Below, piece after piece: positions 49,095-60,025 of a DNA stretch of 64,000 bases. This DNA is from Tolypeutes matacus (lineage: Eukaryota > Chordata > Mammalia > Cingulata > Chlamyphoridae), in contig JAKSZT010038955.1 in the NCBI GenBank assembly GCA_026826555.1, forward strand, positions 3,520,899 through 3,584,898. The letters run 5' to 3'. The notes beneath the pieces are model-generated. The model did not search any database. It was given only the letters and a program-made list of their open reading frames with translations, and had not been told where the DNA came from. A program made the position numbers and the translations under genes. Each line of letters begins with the position of its first letter. The stretch's first letter is position 1.

Positions 49095-49715
49095 ATTTTA
49101 AAGATTTAATTTTTTATTTACTTTTATCCATTTTTACCCCCACCCCTGTTTTTCCTGTTTCTGTGTCCATTTGCTGGGCAACTCTCTGTGTCCATTTCCT
49201 GCCCTCTCTTCTCCTCCTTCTCCTCCTGTCCTCACTGGGATTTGATCCTCAGAATCTCCAATGTGGGAAAGAGGCATCCTACCACCTGTGCCACCTTAGT
49301 TACTGGTTTTTCAGTGCAGCTCATCTTGGCTCTCCCATATGTGACTTGTTATGTCATCATCTTGTTGTGTGGCTCACAAGGCCTGGCAGCTCACCCATGC
49401 ATGGGGCCTGGCAGTGTATCCACACATGGGACCTGGTAGCTCACCTGCTCACAGGGCTTGATGGTGCACCCATGCATGGAGCCTGGTGGCTCACCTGCTC
49501 ATGGGGCCTGGTGGCACACCCACATACATGGCCTGACAGCACACCCAAACACAGGAACTGATGGCTCACCCACACATGGGGACTGGAAAACCATGCACCT
49601 TCTATATTTTTCTTTTTTTTTTTCTTTTTACCAGGAGATACTAGGGTTCAAACTCAGGTCCCTTAAAAGGGGAGATGGGTGCCCAACCATTTGAGCCACA
49701 TCTGTCCCCCTGCTA
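49095..49715 (-). repeat. Two DAS-type SINEs with internal minisatellite, reverse orientation
   Basis: The left end 'aaagatttaattttttattt' is a reversed A-rich tail, then 'tctgtgtccatttgctg' and 'tgggatttgatcctcag' (reversed B box). The right end, reversed, gives a tRNA-like head with 'atgtggctcaaatggttg' and 'gagtttgaaccctag'. The left part and the right part each have a poly-T start (49131 region and 49608-49623), suggesting two elements in tandem. Confidence 0.65.
49370..49590. repeat. Degenerate ~24-28 bp minisatellite inside SINE
   Basis: About eight imperfect units of the form 'ctggtggctcacctgctcat' plus 'gggg'. They keep the plus strand open for more than 100 codons, which explains the long frame there. 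Confidence 0.7.
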
Positions 49716-50210
49716 ATATCTCTTAAGGTTGACGAAAGATACCCAAAGTTGCAGTCTTTTCCCATTCAGGATGATCATATAAGAAATCAGACTTAGTTTA
49801 TCACCATCATTCTAAAAACCAGACCTAGGGAGAAAAACTAGGTCTGGAGAAACATGCATGGTTTCTAGTATAGTGAATGTTTAGCCTACCCTCATTATCA
49901 CAAAATCAAGACAGTGAGAATATTCACACTCAACTAATTTAACATCAAGTCCAAAGTCCCATCTAAATGTCATCTGAACAAAAGCTACCAATATGACCAT
50001 CCAAATCATCTTAATCATATATGGGTAACACTCTGGTATTGATCTACCTTGCAATGAAATATACTTCCATATGTAGAGCTCATAAAGTAGAAATCAAGTA
50101 TCTCCTTGCAAAATACCATAATAGCCCAGGGCCCTCTTCCCAGGGAAGTTGCCAGTCTACAGAGAGTGGTGATGGTACAAAATTAATTTATGAAGTCTTT
50201 GGAACTTCAT
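49716..50210. other. Intergenic, nothing recognised
   Basis: No gene recognised. Confidence 0.45.
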
Positions 50211-50211
50211 C

Positions 50212-52200
50212 TTTTTTTTTTTTTATTGTGGGTAAAAATCAAAATTTTCACAATACATACCAATCTTTGTAAAGTGATATATAAATATATATGCATATAT
50301 GTGCATTTGCTTACAAAAATGTTATTTATATATATATATATATATAAATATATTTTAAGAGGTGCTTAGATTACCTAAAATACTACACGGAACCCACTGG
50401 GATTCCCGTATTGCCCACCTCCCACACCTCCCACCACATCCCACACAAACATCTCCCACAAATGTGGCCCACCACCCTCAATGGACTTACACATCCTGGG
50501 GCCTTGCCACTGACCATATACCACAGTTCACATCGTAGACCACACTCTCTCCCACACAGTTCTGAGTGGTGTGTGCTGATTTAAAATGGCCTACATCCGT
50601 TCCCACAACGGTACTCAGGACAACCTCTAAATCCCAAAGAAGCCCCTGTATTTCAATTGCTCGTCCCCTCCCTGCCCCAAAAGTGTCAAGTGCCCACTGG
50701 CTTCACCTCAATGTTATAATTTCTTCCATTGCTAGAATTACCATATGTGTACAACAGAATACCATCAAGTCGACTCTATAGTTCTTCCCCCAATCCTGAG
50801 GGGACTGGGATGGTTATGTCCACCCCACCTCCAAGTGAGAGAGGGCTTATATCCCATGGATATGGTGGGTGGGATATACAGACCCTCTCCAATCCCTGGG
50901 CTGGCCGTTGCCCATCGTTGTCTCCTCACCAGGTGACTTGGATGAGTCCATTGAGCTGAAGGGTAGGAGTTGAAGCTCCACCAAGATTCCATGCACACCT
51001 GGCACATAGGTAGGCCAGAGGCTCCAGTCTCTGGAAGTATACCTAAAAACTCCAGCATCACGTATAGGTTTGAATAGAAGGGACTGATGAACCATGTGCA
51101 GGGAGGACTTATTTGAGTCCAATTCTGTCACTCTCAGGAGCACAGATTCCAAAATTGAGCCCACTGGTAAGACTTCAGTCTCTGGGGCTATCCCCCATTA
51201 TATAGGACCTGGGTGTCTCCAGAGCTCTCAGGAGCCCCTCTGTGTGGGGTGACAGGCACTTAGATGTTCTATGAGCTCCTACTGAGGTGTGTGTAAGAGT
51301 TACCTCTGGGATGACCTCCTGACTCTCTTTGAAGTCTCTTAGCCACTTGAACTCATTTGTCTTTACCTTTTCCCCCTTTTATTCAAGGTCTTTTTCCAGT
51401 TGTGTTGCCAGTTGGCACTTGGTATTAATCCCTCGTTGCCAGGGAGGGTCATCCCTGGGTTTCATGTCCCATATTGGGGAGAATGTAATGCAATCATATG
51501 CTGAGTTTGGCTTAGAGAGAGGCCACATTTGAGCAACAAGGAGGCTCTCAGATGGCAACCCTTAGGCACCCCACAACTGTAGGCTAAGTCTCAGTTACAA
51601 GAGCAAAGACTCACAAGGGTAGTCATCAATAAAAAGAACACATCAATGGGTCGTCCTCTTTTGACAGACACTGTCCCTGCCCTCAGAGGACTATTGCTGC
51701 TCCCTTGGAGACTGTGGCAGAGCTCTCCAGGCTAGGAATTCAGATTCCCTCATTTATTGTGTGATTGTCCACCCATCGTGACCATGCCCCATCTTTTGAT
51801 CTTTTGAACGATTTTGTATATCTTTCATGTATATTCAGATGAACTAATTCCCCTGAAACCCTCCTCCCAGAACCCCCCCCCCACAAATAATCCCCTGCAG
51901 TACCCATTGTTACCCTTCTGTGATCCAAATCCTCCATGAACATGTAGTCCATAAAGTAATCAAATACACTTACTAGGAAAAAGAAACCACTATGATAAGT
52001 TTACATGCAAGAAACAAACATAAGGAAACTCAGGGGAAAAGAAAGAGAGAGAAAAAAAAAAAAAACAAGAAAAAAAATAATCAAACAAAAAAACAAAACA
52101 AAACAAAATATGATTAGCGGAATGGGACATTCAAAAAAATGGGCAAAAAAGCAAAGGAAATGCCTTTAAAATATATATATATTCTTTTTTTTTTTTTTCA
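50212..52200 (-). repeat. Poly-A retroposon of about 2 kb, reverse orientation
   Basis: Begins with a poly-T run (50212-50224), that is, a reversed A tail. It is followed by the segment that also forms the tail of the copy at 1894-2112 and a region related to 8790-9205 and 39425-39830. The far end near 52045-52130 is A-rich. Members of one xenarthran non-LTR family are the likely explanation. No protein-coding frame was recognised. Confidence 0.5.
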
Positions 52201-52239
52201 TCTTTAGAGGCAAACATTTCTCTTCCCCTTTTCTCTCCT

Positions 52240-53452
52240 CTATCAGGAACACAATCATTGAAGCCCTTACCACCGTGTTCTTCCTATCACCAGTCTCAGA
52301 GCAAGGTAAAAGGATGTTGGGGCAGTACATAGATTATTAAGTCCGATAGACTATTGATCTGGATTGACATCCAAGGTCAGACTTTGAGAGCTGAATGAAC
52401 TTCGATGGTTCACTGGACCCTTCCCCAGTCATTCCTCTCCTGTAATGATTATGCAAATGCTCATCACTTGTCCATTTTTTCCCTGGCCTCTGGCACTTGA
52501 AGGAGGTCATCAGGCCTTCAACTCCCCAACATCTCTTCCACACTCAGGATTCCCCATCCTCACCTGGTACATTGTTCTTAAATCATAGTTCCTTTTGGCC
52601 ATTGGTGCTATTACCTAAAACTAATTAAATATATCCCAACTGTTTGTGAAAAATGTATGGCAGAGGGAATAAATTAAAAAGACACATTTATAGTACACAT
52701 GTTTATAAATAGTGGTTGTTTGTTCAATATTACACAGAGTTCTGAAACTCAGATCTTCAGGATTTAAAATGGGGAGTGATACTAATGTCACGGTTGAATC
52801 TCAGTGAGGACAGGGCTGAATCTATCAAGAGTTTTGAAAACACTATTGAAATTCCTCACAGGTCATATTAGTATAGTCTCAAAACGACTACATTTTGAAA
52901 TTCATGTCTCTAAATGCCCAAATAAAGTCCAAAGGGACCTGCAATACCTCCTCGTGGACCATCCATCTGATGGACATCCTGTGATTCCTAGAGTTCAACC
53001 ACTGGAAAGAACATCAGGTCACTTCAGTCCAGGATTGGAGGAGATTGGACCCTGACAAACAGCCCCCTCCCCTTCTGATTATTGTTTGCTCACCCCACTC
53101 CTGTCCCAGTCTCATCTTGCAGCTCAGAGCTATTAGACCCCACAACCATATGGCACAGGTGCAGCTTTCAGTCAAAATCCAGCTCCAAGTAACAAGTGAG
53201 GCAGGTGAGCCTGAGACACTCCTGGGGCAGAGGCCAACGTTTTAGTGCAGGAACAAAGTTTAAGACCTGCCATATTCCACATTTAGTTCCTCATTTCTCT
53301 CTGCAGTTCAGCACCTTCCCCAGAGGTTATAACTCAGGGAGTATCCCAGAGCTGATGACAGTTGAGGTTCTGATTACCTTATGAGAAATCTGTTTCCAGT
53401 GGTAAGTGGGTGATTTTTCTAATTCCATCAGGCTAGCTGTCCCTGGTAGGAT
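52240..53452 (-). repeat. Tandem IGHV block, type I, copy 3 (left part)
   Basis: Matches 34870-36640 in order: 'atagactattgatctgga' (52348), the 'gaggcaggtgagcctgag' stretch (53197) and 'ccatcaggctagctgtcc' (53425). The block resumes after the provirus at 62553. No gene is seen in this part. Confidence 0.7.
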
Positions 53453-53458
53453 CAGCCT
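53453..53458. repeat. Target-site duplication CAGCCT (left)
   Basis: CAGCCT directly precedes the LTR and is repeated exactly at 62547-62552. Six base pairs is the duplication size typical of betaretroviral integration. Confidence 0.95.
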
Positions 53459-53881
53459 TGTATGTGCCCCGACCCGCGGGACAGCAACGGGGGCCCGAAA
53501 CCTGCCGAGAAAGAATGGTGGGACAAGAGATGCGAGGAATGACAGCAAGACAGTGTTCTGATCAAGCTGCAAATTTTATTGAGGGAGCAGGGCTTATATG
53601 CTGTTTGGAGAGAGGAAGTGAGTCGGGGCACTCCAGGATTGGAGGGTACTGTTGCTGGGGTAGGGGCAGATCTTATTTTCGCGCCCTGCGCCTGCGTACT
53701 GTTGCAATCACCTAGGCAGTGGCGGGAACTGGAGAACAAAGGAGTAAGGAGGAAGAAGAACAAGGAAGTGACAAGGCAGATTTTGTGTCTGCGCCATGTT
53801 GTAGCGTCCGCCATGTTGCTGGTTGCTATCGCCTAGGTTGTTGGCACCTCTCTTGGCAGACTCCAGTGACGGCTCCCAACA
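53459..53881 (-). repeat. 3' LTR of endogenous betaretrovirus-like provirus
   Basis: 423 bp, starting TGTTGGGAGCC and ending GGGGCACATACA in proviral orientation (TG...CA ends). A TATAAG box lies at 53598-53593 and AATAAA at 53580-53575, close together as expected for a short R region. It is identical in length to the 5' LTR and differs at seven positions, all transitions. Confidence 0.95.
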
Positions 53882-53899
53882 TCTCCTCCCTTTTTCTTT
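53882..53899 (-). other. Polypurine tract
   Basis: AAAGAAAAAGGGAGGAGA on the minus strand, immediately upstream of the 3' LTR. It is the plus-strand DNA primer site used in reverse transcription. Confidence 0.93.
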
Positions 53900-54014
53900 A
53901 TTTAGCACAGTATTCTCCGTAGGCTAGCTGAGGGAAGTAGAGGCCTCATTTCCCTGATGTATATGGCTCTGATTTTTTCGGGAAGGGGTAGCACAGGCAA
54001 CGCAGCGTAAGGGA

Positions 54015-54200
54015 GGGGGGCTGTGCCTGTCTTAGGTCGGAACTGTGCCCTGTAAGGAACTGCATCTGAGAAACAGTGTACCTTACCCAAATATGTGATC
54101 AGTCTTACCCGTCATTGAGAAGCATGGCAGCAAAAGGCCATGTCCCTGTCTTAGGTTGACTGATGGGTCAGTTCAGTTGCCCGTCATTGGCTAACCAGTC
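54015..54200 (-). promoter_or_regulatory. Constitutive transport element-like RNA
   Basis: Between env and the polypurine tract. In proviral sense it has two-fold repeated motifs: CAATGACGGG at 54189-54180 and 54117-54108, and CCTAAGACAGG at 54155-54145 and 54036-54026, in alternating order. This is the layout of the type D retrovirus constitutive transport element, a long hairpin with two near-identical internal loops that recruits NXF1/TAP to export unspliced RNA. The element class is known for simian type D viruses; that this one functions is inference. Confidence 0.85.
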
Positions 54201-54344
54201 CAGCACCTCTGTGAGCCTTTTTGCCTGGCAAGTTCTATGAGCAGAGCAAACCCCTGTACTAATGAGGCGTGCTTCTCAGAGAACAGTTAGGTTGTGCTTA
54301 CCTTTGACTGCCTCCTGCGGTGCTTTGCCATGCACTCAGCAGCC

Positions 54345-56260
54345 TTAAACGGCGGGAGCAGTACGCAGATGGTCTGTTGGCATGCCTTGATCAGCAAGGT
54401 GGAGCCGGTGGTAATGTACCTGAATGGGCCTGCCAAGAGCGGAGTCAATCTGATCTTTAACTAGCTGGATGATTCTTTTTACAGCCCATGGTCTGAAGGA
54501 AAGTATTAGGAGGAAGGTTACCAGTGGGCCTAGTAAGGGGAGTAGATATTGGAGGATTCTAGCGAATCCCCAAGAGGGGTTTAGTAAAGCTGTTTCTCTT
54601 TCCCTATTTCGTTTTGCTAGTCCTTCTCTAAGTTGAGCCATGTTGTCTCTAATAATGCCAGAGTGATTAGCGTAAAAGCAACACTCTTCTCCTAAAGCGG
54701 CGCAAATTCCTCCCTCTTTTAGGAAGAGGAGGTCTAGTCCCCTGTGATTCTGAAGGACAACTTCAGATAGTGAGTTAAGAGATTTTTCCAAGTGAGAGAT
54801 GGAGGTTTCTATACGGGCTAGATCTTCATCTACAGCCCTTCTGATAGAGGTAAGAGCTGATTGTTGTAAACTCAAGGCGGCAGCTCCAGTGCTAACTCCT
54901 GTGATACCTAGAAGGGAAGCAATCGTGATGGCGGTGATAACTTCTCGTTTTTGTACATGAGTTGGTAGAAGGTTGCTCTGCCAGGAGTCAAGGAATTGGT
55001 CATTATCATGAAAGTAGATGCGGGGGAAAACAGTGACGAGTATGCAAGTTTCTTGAGTGGTATTAATAGTGCGGACACTGAGGCACGGGGTGAGGCCGGT
55101 GGAAGAACATAGCCACTTTGTATTATTGGGGGGTAGCAGAAACTTTGCATCTGTTTTAGGGGTATTGGTAAGGTTGCAAAGAGTTTTCAAGTAGGGGGTA
55201 ACAGAGCCTCCAATTTTTGTAATACAGAGCCCGCTGTGGGATACGGATTGGACGGTTAGTCCTATTTTTGTTTGGTTCCAATTACAAGAGGTGGGATTGT
55301 CGTCTGTAGAACTGTTGTAGGAGGCATTAATGGCTATAGCTTCATAATAGGGTGACATGTAAGAGAGACACAACCAGCAGGTTTGGGTAGAATTAGGGTG
55401 GGAAGAGTTCAACGCGAGAAAGGCAGCGTTAAGGAGGGATAAAAGTGGGTTGTAGAGTGACAGTGAAGACGTGTTAGGTGAGAGTGGGGTGCTGGTGGAG
55501 CTGGATGACTGTACGCTGGCTGAAGCAGAAGGTGAGGGCAGAGGAGGAGGAAGTGCTTGTGGGTTGAGCACTGGGTTGGGAAGAGGAGGAGGAGGAAGTG
55601 GCCGTGGGTTGAGCACTGGGTTGGGGCCAACTGCAATTGTAGTGGCAGGCATGGGCATTTTTTGTATTTTGAAAAAGGCGCCATAGTCATAATTGATCTT
55701 CCAGAGTCGAGCTCCCCATACGCGGCCAGATAGCCATTGGGTGTCCTTGGGGTTTTTTACTGTTATGGTGATATTGGGCCAGCCCGTAGCTGTTATGTGT
55801 GCGTCCTTTTGAGGGGGGCTGGACCATCCGTACGCCATTGTCTCGCATCCCCAGGAGGGACAGTAATAATGTAAGGGATTATGACAGGAGCCGGTTTTAC
55901 GGGGGTTTTCGGGGCAGATGTAATAGCCTGACACCTCTGCTGAGGCTGCTAAAAGGGGGGGTCTCCCCTACTTGATGTTCTTAGTAGGTAGCAAGTTTTG
56001 GCATAGGAGCCGTCAAGGGAAGGGATTTTATTGCCTAGTGGGCTGCAGCCTGTAGGGTTGATGGTAGTAGTAACACCCATACCGGTAAGGCAACAGACAT
56101 GCACAGTGAAGGAAGGAGCGCCATATGTAACATTATATCTGAGGATGATTTCCTCTTGCCAAAGCTGTAATGTCCAGTTAAAAGATTGATGAGTATCTTT
56201 TGCAAGCAAAAGGGAGGGAAATAGAAGGAGAGGGACGAGGATAGTAGAAGGGAGTGCCAT
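54345..56260 (-). pseudogene. env: Retroviral envelope gene (env), gammaretroviral type, one frameshift
   Basis: Encodes the surface (SU) and transmembrane (TM) subunits that mediate receptor binding and fusion. The start at 56260 gives a signal peptide (MALPSTILVPLLLFPSLLLA) and 103 codons. The frame breaks in a run of seven C at 55961-55955, where one base seems lost, and a 529-codon frame continues to 54345. In that second part: CWLC at residues 186-189, a proline-rich region with a duplicated 14-15 residue unit (105-133), and cleavage after QKR at 330. Then come a hydrophobic fusion peptide (331-352), an immunosuppressive-domain-like segment (394-409), CX6CC (411-419), a membrane span (about 463-481) and a cytoplasmic tail of about 48 residues. 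The cleavage site lacks the upstream Arg of a consensus furin site. A rather complete env apart from the frameshift. Confidence 0.93.
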
Positions 56261-56441
56261 TAGAAAATGAAGAATGTGAGTATTTTAAGGGTGGTAATTA
56301 TAGAAAAGGGAGTAACAGTGAAGAGGAAAGAGTTAAAAGAAAGGTATTACATACGGTTTGTTTGTTTCTTTTTTGTTGTTGTAGGCTGTGGCATGACGGT
56401 GGCGTTTCTTGGCAAGCTGTAAGAGAGAAGAGAGTGTTCTC

Positions 56442-59081
56442 TCAGGGGAGGGCTACCCTCCTGGAGGGATTGGTTTGTGGCTGAGAAGATGGGGGGTTAA
56501 CATGTATTATTAGTCTCTCTGGTAGCCAGCGAGGGCCGTTTCCCTCTTGATCATATATGCAGGCAGAACCACGTCCCCAAATGATTACAGGGTCGGGTCC
56601 ATTCCATCGTGATGTTAGGGGATCGTGCCACATGACTGTGGCTTGCTGTGTTTGTGAGGTGGGGTGCCAATGCCTGTCAGCTGCAGATTGTTCGTTTACA
56701 TCCAAAGTGAGAAAATTGTGAACAAAGAGAGCATGATGTAGGAGGTCACGTGGCCGCTGTTTGGATAGGCCAAGAGAGCTTTCAGCCAGACGGCTCAAGG
56801 TATTTTTTAGAGTGCGATGGGCACGTTCTATAATACCTTGGCCCTGTGGGTTGTATGGGATGCCAGTAATGTGGTTGATTTGCAGCTGTTGACAAAAGGC
56901 CTGAAAGTTCTTTCCAGTATACCCAGGACCATTATCGGTTTTTATAATTCTGGGTTGGCCTAAAATGGAAAAGCAATGTAACAAGTGAGAGATGACATGT
57001 TTTGAGGCTTCGCCTGATTGTAGACTAGCAGTTATGAAGCCACTGTAAGTGTCGATGCAGACGTGAATGTACTTAAGCTGTCCAAAGCTGTTGAGATGGG
57101 TGACGTCCATCTGCCAGATTTCATTGGGGATGAGCCCCCTAGGGTTAACCCCTAAATGAGGAGCTGGCAACTGAATGACAAAAGCCTTGCAAGCTTTAAC
57201 AATTTCCCTGGCTTGCTCTCTGGTGATTTTGAACTTCTTGCGGAGGGTGTTTGCACTTAGATGATGAAGTGCATGAGCCTGTGTGGCTGATGTTAGGGGG
57301 GTTGAGAGAGAAAGGAACGTCAGCCGGGTGGCGGAGTCGGCTAGCGTATTTCCCTTAACTAAAGGCCCAGGAAGGGTTTGATGACCATGGAGGTGTCCAA
57401 TAAAAAACGGATGTTGCCGGGCGAGAATGGCCTTTTGTAGTTTAGAAAATAGTGGCATGGCATTACTAGATGGCTTGATGAAAGGGGTGGTTTCTAATAG
57501 TGGTACTGAGTGAGCAATGTATGCGCTATCCGTATACAAATTGAATGCCTGATTTGAAAGATGGGAGAAAACTTGCAATACTGCAAAAAGTTCAACTAGT
57601 TGAGCTGAGGTGTAGGGGGAATGTTTAGAGAAAACCTAATCCTGTATCACGTAAGCGGCGGTCCCATTTGCTGAGCCGTCTGTGAAAACTGAAAGAGCGT
57701 TGGCAATGGGTTCCTGCCTAGAAACTTTTGGGAAAATGAATGGGTGGATGTTTGGAAATTGAATTAACGGATCAGCTGGATAATGATTGTCGATGCTGCC
57801 TGCAAAGGAGGAACACGCTATGGCCCATTCATCACTAGTTTGGAAAAGCCAATCAACCTGATCTTGTGTGTACGGGACAATAAGGGAATCTGGGTCCTTT
57901 CCAAAAAGCTGGCGGCTGGCATGTCTGCCTTTTGTTATAAGGGTTGCCGTAAGAGAAACAAACGGTGAAAGAACCCGAGGTGGTGCAGCAGACAAATGGA
58001 CCCAGAGGATTGGGTATCCCTTTTTCCCTAGGAGGTTGGTGAGAGGCTGCCAGAAGACACCTGTTGGCGTATGGGAAGTAGCCAAGATTATAAACATTAA
58101 TGGGTGGTGATAATCTATTTGGTAACAGGATTGGGTGCTAATGGCCTTATTAATGACGTCAAGTGCATGTTCAGCCTCGGGGGTTAAACTCCTGGGTGAG
58201 GAGGGGTTGGTGTCTCCCCTGAGGATGTTATAAAGCGGAAGGAGAGTTGCAGTGGATATTTTGAGATAAGGACGGAGCCACTGAATATCCCCTAGAAGTT
58301 TTTGGAAATCATGCAAGTTCCGCAAATGAGAGGTTTGTAGTTTTATGCGGGGGGTGAAATCTTGCTGATCCCAAAGCTCAAAACCAAGGTATGAAAATGG
58401 AGTAGATATTTGTTCCTTGTCTGGGGCAACCGTGAGGCCTTTTGAAGCTAAATGCTTAAGCAGGTCTGTGTAGCAGGAGTCAAGGTTAGTTGAGCATGAC
58501 CCTGCTAACAAAATGTCATCCATATAATGGAGAATATAGATCTGTGGCCAAGCCTGTCGGATTGGATTAAAGGTGGTGGCAACAAACTTTTGACACAAGG
58601 TGGGGCTATTCGCCATACCTTGTGGTAAAACCTTCCATTGAAATCTGGGCATAGGGCCCTGGAAATTAATTTGGGGAACACTGAAAGCAAAATGCTGCCT
58701 GTCCTCAGGATGGAGGGGTATTGAGAAAAAGCAATCCTTTAGATCTATGACTATCTTATGAAAATTCGAAGGGATTGCAACTGGTGAGGGTAGGCCAGGT
58801 TGTAAAGCCCCCACGGGGACCATTGCTTTATTGACGGCCCGCAAATCTTGTAATAGTCTCCATTTTCCCGATTTCTTTTTTATGACAAAAATGGGGGTAT
58901 TCCAGGGGGACTGGGTAGGCTCGATGTGTCCAGCAGCGAGCTGTTCCTGCACTAACTTCATAGCTGCTAGGGTTTTTTCCAGGGTTAAGGGCCATTGATC
59001 AACCCATACTGGTTGTGTAGTTTTCCATGAAATTTTCTCAGCATGGGGTACAGGGACGTCAACGGCCATTACACTAAATCC
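56442..59081 (-). pseudogene. pol: Retroviral polymerase (pol): RT, RNase H, integrase, one stop codon
   Basis: Entered by -1 frameshift at 59081-59075. The first part (ATG-numbered from 59069) has reverse transcriptase with LPQGMANSP and YMDD (residues 182-185), then RNase H with FTDGS (Asp 464). A TAG at 57638-57636 interrupts RNase H; the same frame reopens at once and continues through RNase H (TDSAY), then integrase. Numbering that second part from 57578, the zinc finger has His102, His106 and Cys130, but the fourth ligand is Phe133. The catalytic triad Asp158, Asp215, Glu251 keeps the DX35E spacing. Pol ends at 56442, 181 bp short of the env start. The stop and the lost Cys would each impair replication. 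Confidence 0.93.
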
Positions 59082-60025
59082 TGTGAGAATCCAAGTCCTG
59101 TCTTGTTCACATTGGATTTTACAGAAATAGGTTGCTTTATACCTTGGCCATTTTTACCTAATCCCTTACCGGGGAGGAAATCCATATTAAGCATCTGCGC
59201 AGCGATGGTGTTATTGGGGCTGCACATAAAGACTTTCATTTGGGTGAGGATATCCCTACCCAACAGATTAACAGGAAGATTTGGGAGGACATACGGAATA
59301 ACCGTGCCCTTATTTCCTTCGTCATCCTCCCAATTCAGAGTTTGTGAACTTTGGAGAGGGTTGGTGCTTTCACCTATCCCTTGTAAATGGGTGGCGGCAG
59401 CAGTAAGGGGCCAGGATTTAGGCCAGTGATATGAGGAGATAACAGTACCATCGGCTCCTGTATCTAATATACCCTCAAAAGGTTTGCCATTCAGTTTTAG
59501 TTTTAGGGTGGGCTGATTATGGGTTATGGCTTGGGCCCAGAAGACATCAGAGGAACCAGGGCTCTCGGTGTTACGTTGCAGCCTTTTAAAATTTGAGTTA
59601 ATTTGATGTAAAGGAAGGATAATAAGCTGTGCTATTTGCGTGCCAGCGAAGATGGGAACCATATTATGTGAGGTGGTGGCAATTATCTTTACCTCTCCTT
59701 TAAAATCATTATTTAGCACACCTGGGATGACTTGGATTCCTTGAAGGGCAATACTAGCCCTTCCTAGAATGAGGCCAAAAGTATTTGGAGGTAATGGCCC
59801 ATAGACTCCTGTTGGTATGAGGAGGGGACTGGATTCTGGAGTTAATACCGATTCGGAGGCGGCACAGAGGTCCAGTCCTGCGCTCCCTGCTGTTGCTCTC
59901 CATAAGTCGGAGATGCAGCAGTGCGGTGAATGGTTGGGAGGGTTGGCGCTGTGGGTTGAACAAACCGTGAAGCCCCAGGGTTTGTTCTGGATGGGGCCTG
60001 GGGCTGGCCCCACTGGGAGTTTCCC
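59069..60025 (-). CDS. pro: dUTPase-protease (pro), open
   Basis: Made by -1 frameshifting from gag at 60025-60019; the frame is open from there to TAA at 59069. Counting from the in-frame ATG at 60031: dUTPase motifs AGLDLCA (51-57), GRASIALQG (90-98), [11 protein letters not shown] (104-114) and [11 protein letters not shown] (130-140); retropepsin active site LDTGADGTV (189-197); flap and GRD (258-260) segments; and a C-terminal G-patch ([10 protein letters not shown], 288-297). The domain order is that of betaretroviruses. The fifth dUTPase motif, a Gly-rich loop normally containing GFG, is reduced to ESPGSSD (156-162). The C-terminus overlaps the pro-pol slippery site. The coding frame itself is unbroken. 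Confidence 0.93.
   Translation of the reverse strand, partial: GKLPVGPAPGPIQNKPWGFTVCSTHSANPPNHSPHCCISDLWRATAGSAGLDLCAASESVLTPESSPLLIPTGVYGPLPPNTFGLILGRASIALQGIQVIPGVLNNDFKGEVKIIATTSHNMVPIFAGTQIAQLIILPLHQINSNFKRLQRNTESPGSSDVFWAQAITHNQPTLKLKLNGKPFEGILDTGADGTVISSYHWPKSWPLTAAATHLQGIGESTNPLQSSQTLNWEDDEGNKGTVIPYVLPNLPVNLLGRDILTQMKVFMCSPNNTIAAQMLNMDFLPGKGLGKNGQGIKQPISVKSNVNKTGLGFSQDLV
59075..59081 (-). promoter_or_regulatory. pro-pol -1 ribosomal frameshift site GGATTTA
   Basis: G GAT TTA, in register with the pro frame, followed two codons later by the pro stop. The -1 frame leads into pol. The heptamer has the X XXY YYZ-type form used by betaretroviruses at this junction. Confidence 0.85.

Noticed and set aside
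49031..49561. 176-codon plus-strand frame
   Set aside because: It runs through reversed SINE sequence and its internal minisatellite; repetitive translation, no domain.
53458..53908. Several open frames on both strands in the 3' LTR, repeated near 62060-62570
   Set aside because: They lie wholly or largely inside the LTRs and are mirrored because the two LTRs are nearly identical; no gene is implied.
53902..54090. 62-codon frame between env and 3' LTR, possible accessory gene
   Set aside because: It overlaps the transport-element-like RNA and has no recognisable motif; RNA structure explains the conservation better.
55471..55686. Glycine-rich frame opposite env
   Set aside because: It is the antisense reading of the proline-rich SU region.
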